A stretch of DNA of 64,000 nucleotides from Pseudonocardia sp. ICBG1293 (GCF_020131355.1 NZ_JAHLEL010000054.1:186001-250000); one strand, 5' to 3'; numbered from the stretch's first letter, positions 43,455-52,644 are shown. Numbers and translations: made by a program. Notes: generated from the letters alone by a model not told the origin.

Positions 43455-44425
43455 GCCGCGTCGCTCGAGTGGCCGGGCACCACCGGGAGGTCGGGGCGCA
43501 CCAGCGGGACGAGGTTGTTGACCGCGAGGGCGGCCTCGCCGAACCCGACCGAGATCAGCCGGACCTTGCCGTCGAAGTCGGTGATGTCCCCGGCCGCGAA
43601 CACCCGGGACAGGGTCGTGCGCATCGACCGGTCGACGGCGATGTGCCGGCGGCTCATCCCGATGCCCCAGCTCGACAGCGCGGCCAGGTCGGCCTTGAAA
43701 CCGAGCGCGGCGACGAGCTCGTCGACCTTCAGCGTCTCGACGCCGTCCGGCCCGGCCACGTCGACCTCGGCCACCCGCTCCTCGCCGCGGACGTCGGCGA
43801 CCTCGTACGGGGTCAGGATCCGGACCGTCGACGCGCGCAGCTCGGTCACGCTGCGCTCGTGGGCGCGGAAGGCGTCGCGGCGGTGCACCACGGTCACCGA
43901 CGCGGCGATCGGCTCCAGGCAGAGCGCCCAGTCGACCGCGGAGTCCCCGCCGCCGACGATCAGCACGTCGCGGCCGGCCAGCTCGGCCGGACGCGGCACC
44001 GCGTAGCGCAGCCCGCGACCGGCGTAGTCGCCACCGGCGGGCAGCGGGCGCGGGGTGAACCGGCCCATGCCGCCGGTGACGAGCAGCGCCCCGGCCCGGA
44101 TCCGCACGCCGCGGTCGGTGGTGACGGCGACGCCGTCGTCGAACTGCTCCAGGCCGACGGCGTCGTGCCCGAGCAGGTAGGTCGGCTCGGCCAGCGCGGC
44201 CTGCTCGACGAGCGAGTCGACCAGGTCCTGCGCGCGGACCCGCGGGAAGCCCGCGACGTCGAAGACCGGCTTCTCCGGGTAGAGCACCGACATCTGCCCG
44301 CCGAGCTGGTCCAGGGCGTCGACGACGACCACGGACAGTCCGCGGAAGCCCGCGTAGTAGGTGGCGTACAGCCCGGTCGGCCCGGCGCCGACGACGACCA
44401 GGTCGGCCGTCAGCTCGCCGCTCAC
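43451..44425 (-). CDS. ferredoxin--NADP+ reductase (thioredoxin-reductase-like)
   Basis: GTG 44425 overlaps the ferredoxin stop and gives 324 residues. The FAD motif is LVVVGAGPTGLYATYYAGF, and the NADPH motif VLIVGGGDSAVDWAL carries no CxxC, which separates this FNR type from thioredoxin reductases. GFKADLAALSSWGI and VFAAGDITDF close the nucleotide domains. It passes electrons between NADPH and the adjacent 7Fe ferredoxin. Gene order and overlaps place it in one operon with the ferredoxin and CBS protein. Confidence 0.9.
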   Translation of the reverse strand: MSGELTADLVVVGAGPTGLYATYYAGFRGLSVVVVDALDQLGGQMSVLYPEKPVFDVAGFPRVRAQDLVDSLVEQAALAEPTYLLGHDAVGLEQFDDGVAVTTDRGVRIRAGALLVTGGMGRFTPRPLPAGGDYAGRGLRYAVPRPAELAGRDVLIVGGGDSAVDWALCLEPIAASVTVVHRRDAFRAHERSVTELRASTVRILTPYEVADVRGEERVAEVDVAGPDGVETLKVDELVAALGFKADLAALSSWGIGMSRRHIAVDRSMRTTLSRVFAAGDITDFDGKVRLISVGFGEAALAVNNLVPLVRPDLPVVPGHSSDAA

Positions 44426-44736
44426 CGCGGTCTCCGCTGCGCGACGAGCGGGTGGTCGCCGTCGGCGGGGTCGGCGTCCTCGCCGCCGCCGGAGAAGCCC
44501 TGCTCACGCACGAACAGCGCGTTGGCCTCGACGAACGGCGCCAGGTCGGCGGGCATCTTGTGCTCCCAGTGGATGGCCTCGCTGGGGCAGGCGGGCATGC
44601 ACTTCCCGCAGTCGACGCACTCGTCGGGGTGGATGTACATCATCCGCTCGCCGGGGTAGATGCAGTCGACCGGACACTCCTCCATGCAGGAGCGGTCCTG
44701 GACGTCGATGCAGGCCTCGGTGACGACGTAGGCCAC
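44422..44736 (-). CDS. fdxA: 7Fe-8S ferredoxin
   Basis: GTG 44736 follows GGAGGAA and gives 104 residues. Cysteines 9, 17 and 50 fit a [3Fe-4S] cluster and 21, 40, 43 and 46 a [4Fe-4S] cluster; Cys25 is extra. The order CxxxxxxxC...CxxxC...CxxCxxC and the long C-terminal tail match actinobacterial FdxA. It should carry electrons for the oxidoreductase encoded upstream, or for P450s, with the reductase whose gene it overlaps. Confidence 0.93.
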   Translation of the reverse strand: MAYVVTEACIDVQDRSCMEECPVDCIYPGERMMYIHPDECVDCGKCMPACPSEAIHWEHKMPADLAPFVEANALFVREQGFSGGGEDADPADGDHPLVAQRRPR

Positions 44737-44816
44737 GAGTTTCCTCCGATGTGGACGGTCGGGGTGGGGCACGACCCGGCCGGGCCGAGAAGGGCGATCC
44801 GGCCGGGCCGTGCGGC

Positions 44817-46970
44817 TCAGGCGGTCTCGACCTCGACGAGCGTGTCGGAGAACGTGGGCGCGTTGCCCAGGTCGCCGAACACGGTCGGGTTGACCGCGGC
44901 CAGGGTGGAGCCGGCCTTGGAGTTCTTGCGCCAGCCGCCCATCGGGCTCACCACCACCCCGCGGGGCACGGTGTCCTGCAGCGACGCGACGACGGTGAAC
45001 TCGCCCCGGTCGTTGAACACCCGGACCGGCGCGCCCTCGGCGATGCCCCGGGAGGCGGCGTCGTCGGGGTGGACGATCAGGGTGTGCTCGTTCGCGACGC
45101 GGCGGTGGAACTCGTGGCTGCCGAAGCTGGAGTTCAGGAACGCGTGCGACTTGGGCGTGAGCAGGTTGAGCGGGTAGCGGGCGGCGAGCTCGGGGGCCGC
45201 GGCGGCGGACTCGCGCGGCGGGATGTAGTGCGGCAGCGGGTCGACCGGCTGGCCGGGCTGGTGGTCGTTGGAGCCCTGGCGGAACAGCGGGACGACGAAG
45301 TTGCCGCCGGCCGCCGCGGACGAGACGAACTCGACCTTGCCCGAGGGCGTCGGGAAGTTGCCCTCGGCGTGCGGCGCGTAGGACTCCGGCGGCGCGACGT
45401 TGAGCCGCTGCCAGCCCCGGTTCTTCAGGGACTCGACGGTGATCCCCTCCATGTGCGGGTGGGACCAGTCGAACGCCTCGGCGATCATCTCCTCGTCGGT
45501 GCGCCGGAAGACCGGGTCGTCGAAGCCCATCGCGGCGGCGAGCCTGCGGAACAGCTCGGTGTTCGGGACCGCCTCGCCCAGCGGCTCGATGGACTGGTGG
45601 TTGTAGGTCACGAACAGGTGGCCCCAGGAGAACATGATGTCGTCCTGCTCGAGCTGCGTCGTGGCCGGGAGGACGATGTCGGCGTACTCCGCGGTGTCGG
45701 TCATGAACTGCTCGGACACGACGGTGAACAGGTCCTCGCTCTCCAGACCCTTGATCAGCCGGTCCTGGTCGGGGGTGGTGACGACCGGGTTGGAGTTGTA
45801 GACCATCAGCCCCTTGATCGGCGGGCCGGCGGGCAGGTCGCCGGCGAGTGCGGCGCCGAGCCGGTACTGGTTGATGACCCGGGTGCCGGGGGTGAGCATC
45901 TCCGGGTGCATGAAGGCACCCCAGTTGACGGGGAACGCCCACAGCGGCAGCTGCAGGATGCCGCCGCCGGGCTTGCGCCAGGCGCCGACGAGGCCGGGCA
46001 GGCAGGACAGCGCGCGCACGGTCTGGCCGCCGCCCGCGTGCCGCTCGACGGCGACCCCGATCCGGATGACCGAGGGCTGGGCGCCGGCGTACTCGCGGGC
46101 GAGCACGCGGATGGTCTCGGCGGGCACGCCGGTCTCGGTCTCGGCCCACTCGGGGGTGTAGCGGGAGACGCGCTCGGCGAACTCGTCGTAGCCGACGGTG
46201 TGGTTCGCGACGTAGTCGTCGTCGGTGAGGCCCTCGGCGATGATCACGTGCGCCATGGCCAGCGCGAGCGCGCCGTCGGTGCCGGGGCGGATCGCGATGT
46301 GCTGGTCGGCGGCGGCCGCGGTGCGGCTGCGGATCGGATCGACGACCACGACCTTCGCGCCGTTCTTCTTCGCCTTCGCGATGTAGGGCCACAGGTGCAG
46401 GTTGGTGCTCATGATGTTGCACGCCCACACCAGGATGAACCGGGAGTGCACCAGGCTCTCCGGGTCCACGCCGGCCGTGTCGCCGACGGTCATGGCGTAG
46501 GCGGTGCAGGAGCCGGAGTCGCAGTAGGTGCGCTCGGCGACGGTGGCGCCCAGCTTCGCGAAGAACGGGTCGCCGACGTTGAGGCCGTTCAGGATGCCCT
46601 GGGTGCCCAGGTAGCTCACCGGCATGATCGCCTCGGGACCGTGCTCGTCGGCGATGGCCCGGAAGCGGGTGGCGATCTCGGTGACGGCCTCGTCCCAGCT
46701 GATCCGCTCGAAGCGACCGCTGCCCTTGGGGCCGGTCCTGCGCAGCGGGAACAGCACCCGGCCCGGGTCGTAGACGCGGTCGAGGTAGTTGTTGACCTTC
46801 ACGCACAGACCGCCGTTGGTGTACGGGTGGTCCGGGTCGCCGACGACCGAGGTCGCCGTCCCCTCGCCGTCGACGGTCACCAGCATCGCGCAGGTGTCCG
46901 GACAGTCCTGCGGGCAGGCGGCCTTGACGACCTTCTGCGTCGTGGCCGGGGCCTCGTGCGTCGCGGTCAT
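44817..46970 (-). CDS. molybdopterin-dependent oxidoreductase (BisC/FdhF type)
   Basis: ATG 46970 follows GAGGAG and gives 717 residues. An N-terminal [4Fe-4S] site has Cys19, Cys23, Cys27 and Cys56. The molybdopterin domains carry RISWDEAVTEIATRFRAI, YNSNPVVTTPDQDRLIKG, and the C-terminal cofactor-binding PLNLLTPKSHAFLNSSFG and NDRGEFTVVASL. The stretch TYCDSGSCTAYAM lies where the metal ligand is usually found. There is no Tat signal, so it is cytoplasmic. The substrate is not readable. The ferredoxin and reductase genes beyond it are the probable electron partners. Confidence 0.88.
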   Translation of the reverse strand: MTATHEAPATTQKVVKAACPQDCPDTCAMLVTVDGEGTATSVVGDPDHPYTNGGLCVKVNNYLDRVYDPGRVLFPLRRTGPKGSGRFERISWDEAVTEIATRFRAIADEHGPEAIMPVSYLGTQGILNGLNVGDPFFAKLGATVAERTYCDSGSCTAYAMTVGDTAGVDPESLVHSRFILVWACNIMSTNLHLWPYIAKAKKNGAKVVVVDPIRSRTAAAADQHIAIRPGTDGALALAMAHVIIAEGLTDDDYVANHTVGYDEFAERVSRYTPEWAETETGVPAETIRVLAREYAGAQPSVIRIGVAVERHAGGGQTVRALSCLPGLVGAWRKPGGGILQLPLWAFPVNWGAFMHPEMLTPGTRVINQYRLGAALAGDLPAGPPIKGLMVYNSNPVVTTPDQDRLIKGLESEDLFTVVSEQFMTDTAEYADIVLPATTQLEQDDIMFSWGHLFVTYNHQSIEPLGEAVPNTELFRRLAAAMGFDDPVFRRTDEEMIAEAFDWSHPHMEGITVESLKNRGWQRLNVAPPESYAPHAEGNFPTPSGKVEFVSSAAAGGNFVVPLFRQGSNDHQPGQPVDPLPHYIPPRESAAAAPELAARYPLNLLTPKSHAFLNSSFGSHEFHRRVANEHTLIVHPDDAASRGIAEGAPVRVFNDRGEFTVVASLQDTVPRGVVVSPMGGWRKNSKAGSTLAAVNPTVFGDLGNAPTFSDTLVEVETA

Positions 46971-47059
46971 GGGTGCTCCTCGCCTCGTGGTGGGATGGCG
47001 TCGCCCACGAGACTGGTCGCCCGCCACGCGCCGGTCTTGGCACCGGGAGCACTGACGTT

Positions 47060-47091
47060 GTCCCGGGGAGCACAATCGCGATCCCCGGGAC
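47060..47091. terminator. hairpin between 3-hydroxyacyl-CoA dehydrogenase and molybdopterin genes
   Basis: Perfect 10-bp arms GTCCCGGGGA and TCCCCGGGAC are separated by 12 bases, just beyond the stop of the gene at 47098. It may be that gene's terminator. The half-site TGTCCCGGGG also matches the operator before the alcohol dehydrogenase, so a regulatory role in front of the molybdopterin gene is possible. Confidence 0.5.
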
Positions 47092-47097
47092 GCCCGG

Positions 47098-47943
47098 TCA
47101 GGCGTAGGTGTGGAAGCCGCGTCCGGTCTTCTTGCCGAGCAGGCCGGCGTCGACCATGCGGGCCAGCAGCGGCGGCGGCGCGTACAGCGGCTCCTTGAAC
47201 TCCGCGTACATCGACTCCGCGACGGCCTGCACGGTGTCCAGCCCGATCAGGTCGGACAGCGCGAGCGGCCCCTGCGGGTGCGCGCAGCCGCGGACCAGGC
47301 CCTCGTCGATGTCCTCGGCGGTCGCGAAACCGGACTCCATCATCCGGATCGCCGAGAGCAGGAACGGCACCAGCAGCGCGTTGACCACGAACCCGGCGCG
47401 GTCCTGGCAGTCGATGGCCTTCTTGCCCAGGCCGTCCTCGACGAAGGTCCGCGACCGGGTCAGGGTGTCCTCGGAGGTCATCAGGCTCGGCACGAGCTCG
47501 ACCAGCGACAGCACCGGCACCGGGTTGAAGAAGTGGATGCCGACGACCTGCTCGGGCCGCTTCGTCGCCACCGCCAGCTTCATGATCGGGATCGACGACG
47601 TGTTCGACGCCAGCACCGCACCGGTGTCGGTGACGATCCGGTCCAGCTCCCGGAACACCCCGGTCTTGAGTGCCTCGTCCTCGGCGATCGCCTCGACCAC
47701 GAGCTCCCGGTCGGCCAGCGCGTCCAGCCCCTCGACCACCTCGAGGCGGGCCAGGACCTCCTCGGCCGAGTCGATGCGGCCGCGCTTCTCGGCGCGGGCC
47801 AGCGACGACTCCAGCCGTGCCCGACCCGCCTCCACCGCCGCGGCGGAGGTCTCGACGACCCGCACCCCGTACCCGGCGCGTGCCGCGACCTCCGCGATCC
47901 CGGACCCCATCTGACCGCAGCCGACGACGCCTACCCGCTCCAT
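47098..47943 (-). CDS. 3-hydroxybutyryl/3-hydroxyacyl-CoA dehydrogenase
   Basis: ATG 47943 gives 281 residues, the size of single-domain Hbd/FadB2 enzymes. The NAD motif is VGVVGCGQMGSGIAEVAA. The catalytic region has VLASNTSSIPIMKLAVATKR and GIHFFNPVPVLSLVELV with the active histidine. The C-terminal helical domain includes DRAGFVVNALLVPFLLSAIR and LLGKKTGRGFHTY. It oxidises (3S)-hydroxyacyl-CoA with NAD+ in beta-oxidation or reduces acetoacetyl-CoA in polymer and butyrate routes. No thiolase or hydratase gene lies near it. Confidence 0.93.
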   Translation of the reverse strand: MERVGVVGCGQMGSGIAEVAARAGYGVRVVETSAAAVEAGRARLESSLARAEKRGRIDSAEEVLARLEVVEGLDALADRELVVEAIAEDEALKTGVFRELDRIVTDTGAVLASNTSSIPIMKLAVATKRPEQVVGIHFFNPVPVLSLVELVPSLMTSEDTLTRSRTFVEDGLGKKAIDCQDRAGFVVNALLVPFLLSAIRMMESGFATAEDIDEGLVRGCAHPQGPLALSDLIGLDTVQAVAESMYAEFKEPLYAPPPLLARMVDAGLLGKKTGRGFHTYA

Positions 47944-48107
47944 GAGCACCTCGTTCACTCTGCGCGCCCCGGGATCTCCGGGGCGCGGTCGAAGGGTCGA
48001 GACTTCCGTCGCCGGGGGGCGGGACACAACCCGGCGCGACGGCGGGTGCCCGGCCTCACTCCGCGGCGCGGCCCGTGGCGCTGCGTCGGCACGGCACCCG
48101 GCCCGGC

Positions 48108-49991
48108 TCAGGAACGGTCGGCGGGGTGCCCCACGGCGCGGGGCGCGTCCCCACGGCCGACCGCGGGCAGCTGCACGGTGGCGTCGTCGGGGAGACGGCG
48201 GGGACCTCCGGGCACGGCACCCGGCCGGCCGGGGGCCGTGCCCGAGGCCGTTCCCGGCCCGGCAGCGGTGTCCGGGGCCGGCCCGCCGGTGGCGTCCGGG
48301 GCCGCGGGGCCCGCCGGCGCGGCCGACCCGGCACCGGGCCCGTCCGTCCCGTCGGGTCCGGCGGCTCCGTCGGGTCCGGCGGTTCCGTCGGGTCCGGCGG
48401 CTCCGGCGGCGCGGTCCGGAGCCGGGCCGCGCGGCGGTCCCCCGCCCCCGCGCAGGCTCCGCACCACGGCCAGCTCGGCGGCGAACCGGCGGCGCAGCAC
48501 GACCAGCGTCCCGATCGAGGCGACACCGCAGGCCAGGGTCGCCGCGGCCAGGGTCAGCAGGTCGATCCCGAGCGGGCGCACCAGCGTCGCCACCCCCCAG
48601 GTCGCGACGACGGTCAGCACCAGCGCGGGGAGGTGCTCGACGTACATCCGCAGCACCGCCCCCATCAGGCCGGGCGAGACCCGCGCGGAGAACTGCAGCA
48701 TCACCAGGAAGTGGATGACGATCGCCAGCGACGCCCCGGCCGCGACGCCGACCAGGCCCCACAGCAGCCCGCCGGTCACGGTGAGCACGACGACGTAGCC
48801 GGCGTAGAGCCACTGCCGCCAGGCCGCCCGGTAGACGGCGCCGGTGGCCCGGGTCAGCGAGGTGCTGATCTTGTACGAGGTGCGCGGCAGCAGGACCAGG
48901 GCGAACAGCTGCACCAGCGGCACGACGGCGTCCCACTGCGGGCCGAGCAGCACCCGGACGACCTCCGGGGCGAGCACGCACAGCAGCACCGCGGCCGGGG
49001 CGGTGACCAGCGCGACCAGGCTCGCGCTGCGGACGTAGGCGGCGCGCAGGCGGGGGCCGTCGTCGCGGACCCGGGCCATCGCCGGGAACAGCGCCTTGTC
49101 CGCGGCACCGCCGATGATGTTCGCGGGTTCGGAGAGCAGGTTGTAGGCACGGCCGTAGACACCCAGCGGCCCGGTCCCGAGCGCGTTGGCGACCACGAGC
49201 TTGTCGGCGTTGAGCGCGAACCAGTTCCCCAGCTGGGCGATGGAGAACCCGGCACCGTAGCCGAGCAGCGGCCGCAGCCGCCCCCAGCTCGCGACGGGGC
49301 CCTCCGGGCGGAACCGCGGCCGGGTCAGCACGAGGTAGCCGACGCACTTGGCGACGGCGGCGGCGATCTCGCCGAACGCGAGCGCGGCCGCGCCGAACCC
49401 GGCAGCGGCCAGCGCGACGCTCACCCCGATCAGCGCCGGGCCCGCGGCGAGCAGGTCGACCGTCGCCATCGAGCGGAACCGCAGGTCGCGTTGCAGCATG
49501 CCGAGCGGGGTGGCCGAGGCGCCGGCGAACAGCAGCGCGATCGACAGCAGCGGCAGCAACGCGGAGTCCGCCGGGAGCCCGACGAGTGGACTGATCACCG
49601 GGGAGCCGAGTGCCAGCACCGCCGCGAACACCGCGGCGACCAGCACCGAGAACCAGAACGCCGCGGTCACGTCCCGCTCGTCGAGGTCCTTGCGGTGCAC
49701 CAGGGACGCGGCGACGCCGAGCTGGGTCACCAGCTGGGTCAGGCCGACGATCAGCAACGCGGCCGCCGCCGCACCGAACTCGTCCGGGGTGAGCAGCCGG
49801 GCCAGCGCGACGGTCGCGCCGATCTGCAGCACCGCCTGGCCGACGGTGCCGGTGAACGCCCACGCGAACCCGCGTGCGGTGCGCGCGGTCAGCGACGAGC
49901 CGGGCCCGCCGGGTTCGGAGGCAGGCTCCGGGGGGACGGCCCGAAGGGGCCGGGTGGGGTCGTCGGGCAGGTCGCCGCCGGGTCCGGTCAC
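48108..49991 (-). CDS. polysaccharide flippase (Wzx/MurJ-like, oligosaccharide repeat exporter)
   Basis: GTG 49991 follows GGAGG and gives 627 residues. From about 35 to 480 the protein has roughly 12-14 membrane helices. The family opening is FAWAFTGTVGQAVLQIGATV and ALARLLTPDEFGAAA, and GFSIAQLGNWFALNADKLVV and GVYGRAYNLLSEPANIIGGA match the LPS/teichuronic-type export group. The C-terminal ~130 residues are a low-complexity tail rich in Gly, Ala, Pro and Asp. It moves lipid-linked sugars across the membrane. The kinase-like gene lies just upstream on the same strand. Confidence 0.85.
   Translation of the reverse strand: MTGPGGDLPDDPTRPLRAVPPEPASEPGGPGSSLTARTARGFAWAFTGTVGQAVLQIGATVALARLLTPDEFGAAAAALLIVGLTQLVTQLGVAASLVHRKDLDERDVTAAFWFSVLVAAVFAAVLALGSPVISPLVGLPADSALLPLLSIALLFAGASATPLGMLQRDLRFRSMATVDLLAAGPALIGVSVALAAAGFGAAALAFGEIAAAVAKCVGYLVLTRPRFRPEGPVASWGRLRPLLGYGAGFSIAQLGNWFALNADKLVVANALGTGPLGVYGRAYNLLSEPANIIGGAADKALFPAMARVRDDGPRLRAAYVRSASLVALVTAPAAVLLCVLAPEVVRVLLGPQWDAVVPLVQLFALVLLPRTSYKISTSLTRATGAVYRAAWRQWLYAGYVVVLTVTGGLLWGLVGVAAGASLAIVIHFLVMLQFSARVSPGLMGAVLRMYVEHLPALVLTVVATWGVATLVRPLGIDLLTLAAATLACGVASIGTLVVLRRRFAAELAVVRSLRGGGGPPRGPAPDRAAGAAGPDGTAGPDGAAGPDGTDGPGAGSAAPAGPAAPDATGGPAPDTAAGPGTASGTAPGRPGAVPGGPRRLPDDATVQLPAVGRGDAPRAVGHPADRS
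48353..48406. repeat. 18-bp tandem repeat, 3 copies, in the flippase tail
   Basis: Three nearly identical units of cgggtccggcggctccgt follow each other and encode, on the minus strand, repeats of GPDGxA. They lie in the low-complexity C-terminal tail of the flippase gene. Confidence 0.75.
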
Positions 49992-50040
49992 GCGGGTCCT
50001 CCGGTCGTCGGGCGGGTCGGCGCGTCGGGGGTCCGCGCCG

Positions 50041-51231
50041 TCAGTGCCGCTTCCCGCGGAGTGCGGGATGCAACCGGCCGACGGTACCGAGGGCACTGAA
50101 CCAGGCGAGCTGGGTGGCCCCGCTGTGCGCGGCATCGCCCCGGCGGGGCTCGGCGAGCAGCCGGGCGCGGTTCATCCCCGAGATCGCCGGGTGGAACACC
50201 GAGTTCCCGACGCCGCGGGTCAGCACCAGGTCCGGCAGCCCCTCCACCGAGGCGCGGTAGGCCGGGGGGACCCCCCGCAGGCTCCAGCAGTCCGACCAGG
50301 ACGGCGGCTCGCCCGGGTAGTCGAGCACGAACTCCAGGTCCAGGACCTTCAGCCCGGCCCGCTCGTCCCACACCAGGTTGTGCGGGGACAGGTCGAGGAC
50401 GAAGCGGCCGCGGTCGTGCAGGTCGCGGCAGAACCGCAGCAGCGTCCGCACGACGTCCGGACGCAGCTGCGAGAGCTCACCGGGGAGCCGGCGCACGACG
50501 TGTCGTCCGGTGTCGCCGTAGAAGGGGGTGAGCAGCCAGTTCGGGCCGTGTTCGAGCAGCTCGGGGACCTCGGGCAGGTCACCCAGGTCGAGCCGGGCGC
50601 GGAGCTCGCGGTCGTAGGCCTCGTGCGCGCCGGGGCGGAACACCTTGCACACCGACGGCCCGTGCACCGGGTGGTGGACCAGCGCGACGCGGGCGCGGAA
50701 TCCGGGCGAGGTGCCACCGAGCATCCGCACGACCGGGAAGGGCATCGCGCACCGGCGGCCGAGGGCGTCGACCGGCCCGGCGATGCGGTGCAGGACGCCC
50801 GGGTCACCGAGCGCGCCGAGCAGGGCCAGCGCGTGCTCCGGCGACGACGACGCCTGCACCGGCAGGTAGCGGTCGCGCGGCGCGACGCGACGCAGCACCC
50901 GCTTCTCGGTGTAGTCCAGGACGGCGAGGACCCGGTCGGCGACCGGGCTCACGCCCGACGTCCCGACCGGGGCGACCACGTCGCAGGCCACGACCAGCGC
51001 GTACGGCGCGCCGGCCGGGACCGGGCGCGGCGACGGGGCCGGCAGCGCACCGCGGACCCGGGTGGCCTGCGCGTCGTCCAGGACGACGACGTCGAGGATC
51101 TCCAGCCCGCGGGCCACGCCCGCGACCGCCTCGTCGAGCAGGGGCGCCGCGGCCGACCGGACGACGAACACGGCCAGACCGCGCCAGCGTTCCGCCGCCG
51201 GTGCGGGCGGTCGGACCTCCTCGAGGGTCAC
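50041..51231 (-). CDS. protein-kinase-like fold protein with an extra N-terminal domain
   Basis: GTG 51231 gives 396 residues. Residues about 180-370 look like an LPS-kinase/RIO-type fold: VCKVFRPGAHEAYDRELRAR carries the lysine, a catalytic loop reads LDLSPHNLVWD (Asp and Asn), and the metal loop reads KVLDLEFVLDYPG in place of DFG. The first ~135 residues are a separate domain with LAVFVVRSAAAPLLDEAVAG and QASSSPEHALALLGALGDP, faintly resembling the nucleoside-diphosphate-kinase fold. There is no membrane segment. It precedes the flippase gene by 49 bases, so it may phosphorylate a cell-surface glycan or lipid precursor. The function is inferred only. Confidence 0.65.
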   Translation of the reverse strand: MTLEEVRPPAPAAERWRGLAVFVVRSAAAPLLDEAVAGVARGLEILDVVVLDDAQATRVRGALPAPSPRPVPAGAPYALVVACDVVAPVGTSGVSPVADRVLAVLDYTEKRVLRRVAPRDRYLPVQASSSPEHALALLGALGDPGVLHRIAGPVDALGRRCAMPFPVVRMLGGTSPGFRARVALVHHPVHGPSVCKVFRPGAHEAYDRELRARLDLGDLPEVPELLEHGPNWLLTPFYGDTGRHVVRRLPGELSQLRPDVVRTLLRFCRDLHDRGRFVLDLSPHNLVWDERAGLKVLDLEFVLDYPGEPPSWSDCWSLRGVPPAYRASVEGLPDLVLTRGVGNSVFHPAISGMNRARLLAEPRRGDAAHSGATQLAWFSALGTVGRLHPALRGKRH

Positions 51232-51409
51232 CGACTCGTCCCGAAAGGTTGCGCCATGGGCGAATGGTAGAGGGTCCCTGAATACCGGGTTAACTCGACC
51301 GGTCCTGTGGTTGTCCCCGGGATGGCGGATCCACCGGTTCGTGTGACGGCATCAGGGGGACCTCGTCCGGCCCAGCCGCGCCCCGGTCCCGCCGCCTAGG
51401 TTCGGTCCC

Positions 51410-52639
51410 GTGAGCAGCACCGAACTCGCCGACCTGTACCGGGACCTGCACCGTCACCCCGAGCTGTCCTTCGCCGAGACCCGTACCGCGGGCATCGCCG
51501 CGGCCCGGCTGCGCGACGCCGGCTACGAGGTCACCGAGGGGGTCGGCCGCACCGGCGTGGTCGGCGTGCTCCGCAACGGCGACGGCCCGACGGCGTTGCT
51601 GCGCGCCGACATGGACGCCCTGCCGGTCGCCGAGGACACCGGCCTGGACTACGCCAGCACCGCGCGCGCCACCGGCCGTGACGGGGAGGAGACCGCGGTC
51701 GCGCACGCCTGCGGGCACGACATGCACGTCACGTGCCTGCTCGGCGCGGCCGCCGAGCTGGCGGCCGCCCGCGACACCTGGCGGGGCACCCTGCTGGTGG
51801 TCTTCCAGCCCGCCGAGGAGTACGGCGCCGGCGCCGACGCGATGCTCGACGACGGCCTGTTCGACCGCTGCGGCACCCCGGACGTCGTGCTGGGCCAGCA
51901 CGTCGCCCCGCTCCCCGCGGGGCTGCTGGCCGTGGCCGGGGGCCCGGCGTTCGCGGGCAGCGACACCGTGCGGGTCACCCTGCACGGCTCCGGCGGGCAC
52001 GGGTCCCGCCCCGAGACCACCGTCGACCCGGTGCTGCTCGCCGCCGCGACGGTGCTGCGCCTGCACACCGTCGTGCCCCGGGAGGTCGCCGCGTCCGAGA
52101 CCGCCGTGCTCAGCGTGGGGATGCTGCGGGCGGGGACGAAGGAGAACGTCATCCCCGACTCCGCCGAGCTGGGCCTGACCGTGCGGTCCTACACCCCCGG
52201 CGTCCGGGACCGGGTGCTCGCCGGGGTCGAACGCACCGTGCGCGGCGAGGCCGCGGCCTCCGGGGCGCCGAGGGACCCGGAGATCCGGTTGCTCGAGTCG
52301 TTCCCGCCGGTGGTCAACGACCCCGACGCGGCCGCACGCACCCGGGCCGCGCTGGCCGCGGTCACCCCGCTCCCGGTCGTCGACCCGGGGCCGGTGACCG
52401 GCAGCGAGGACGTGGGCCGGTTCGCCGTCGCCGCGGGGGTGCCGTGCGTGTACTGGCTGCTCGGCGGGGCCGACCCGGCCGCGTTCGAGGGCGCGGGCAC
52501 CGTCGCGGAGATCCGGGAGCGGACCGCGGCGCTGCCGTCGAACCACTCCCCCCGCTACGCGCCGGTGGTCGAGCCGACGCTGTCGGTCGGCGTCGCGGCG
52601 CTGGTCGCGGCGGCACGGGAGTGGTTGCCGGCAGGCTGA
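51410..52639 (+). CDS. M20-family amidohydrolase (amidase/aminoacylase type)
   Basis: GTG 51410 lies seven bases below TAGGTT (51397-51402), suggesting a leaderless mRNA. The 409-residue protein has the opening LYRDLHRHPELSFAETRTAG, then GPTALLRADMDALPV. The metal-binding motifs are ACGHDMHVTCLLG and VVFQPAEEYGAGA. A dimerisation domain (about 185-300) contains GSGGHGSRPETTVDPVLLAA, and TGSEDVGRF supplies a late ligand. Such enzymes cleave N-acyl or indole-acetyl amino acids. It is convergent to the beta-lactamase-fold gene. Confidence 0.9.
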   Translation: MSSTELADLYRDLHRHPELSFAETRTAGIAAARLRDAGYEVTEGVGRTGVVGVLRNGDGPTALLRADMDALPVAEDTGLDYASTARATGRDGEETAVAHACGHDMHVTCLLGAAAELAAARDTWRGTLLVVFQPAEEYGAGADAMLDDGLFDRCGTPDVVLGQHVAPLPAGLLAVAGGPAFAGSDTVRVTLHGSGGHGSRPETTVDPVLLAAATVLRLHTVVPREVAASETAVLSVGMLRAGTKENVIPDSAELGLTVRSYTPGVRDRVLAGVERTVRGEAAASGAPRDPEIRLLESFPPVVNDPDAAARTRAALAAVTPLPVVDPGPVTGSEDVGRFAVAAGVPCVYWLLGGADPAAFEGAGTVAEIRERTAALPSNHSPRYAPVVEPTLSVGVAALVAAAREWLPAG

Positions 52640-52644
52640 ACGGG

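Noticed and set aside
43060..43521. Plus-strand frame opposite the CBS protein and ferredoxin reductase
   Set aside because: It is Arg/Ser/Pro-rich shadow coding opposite genes that overlap correctly and have recognised motifs.
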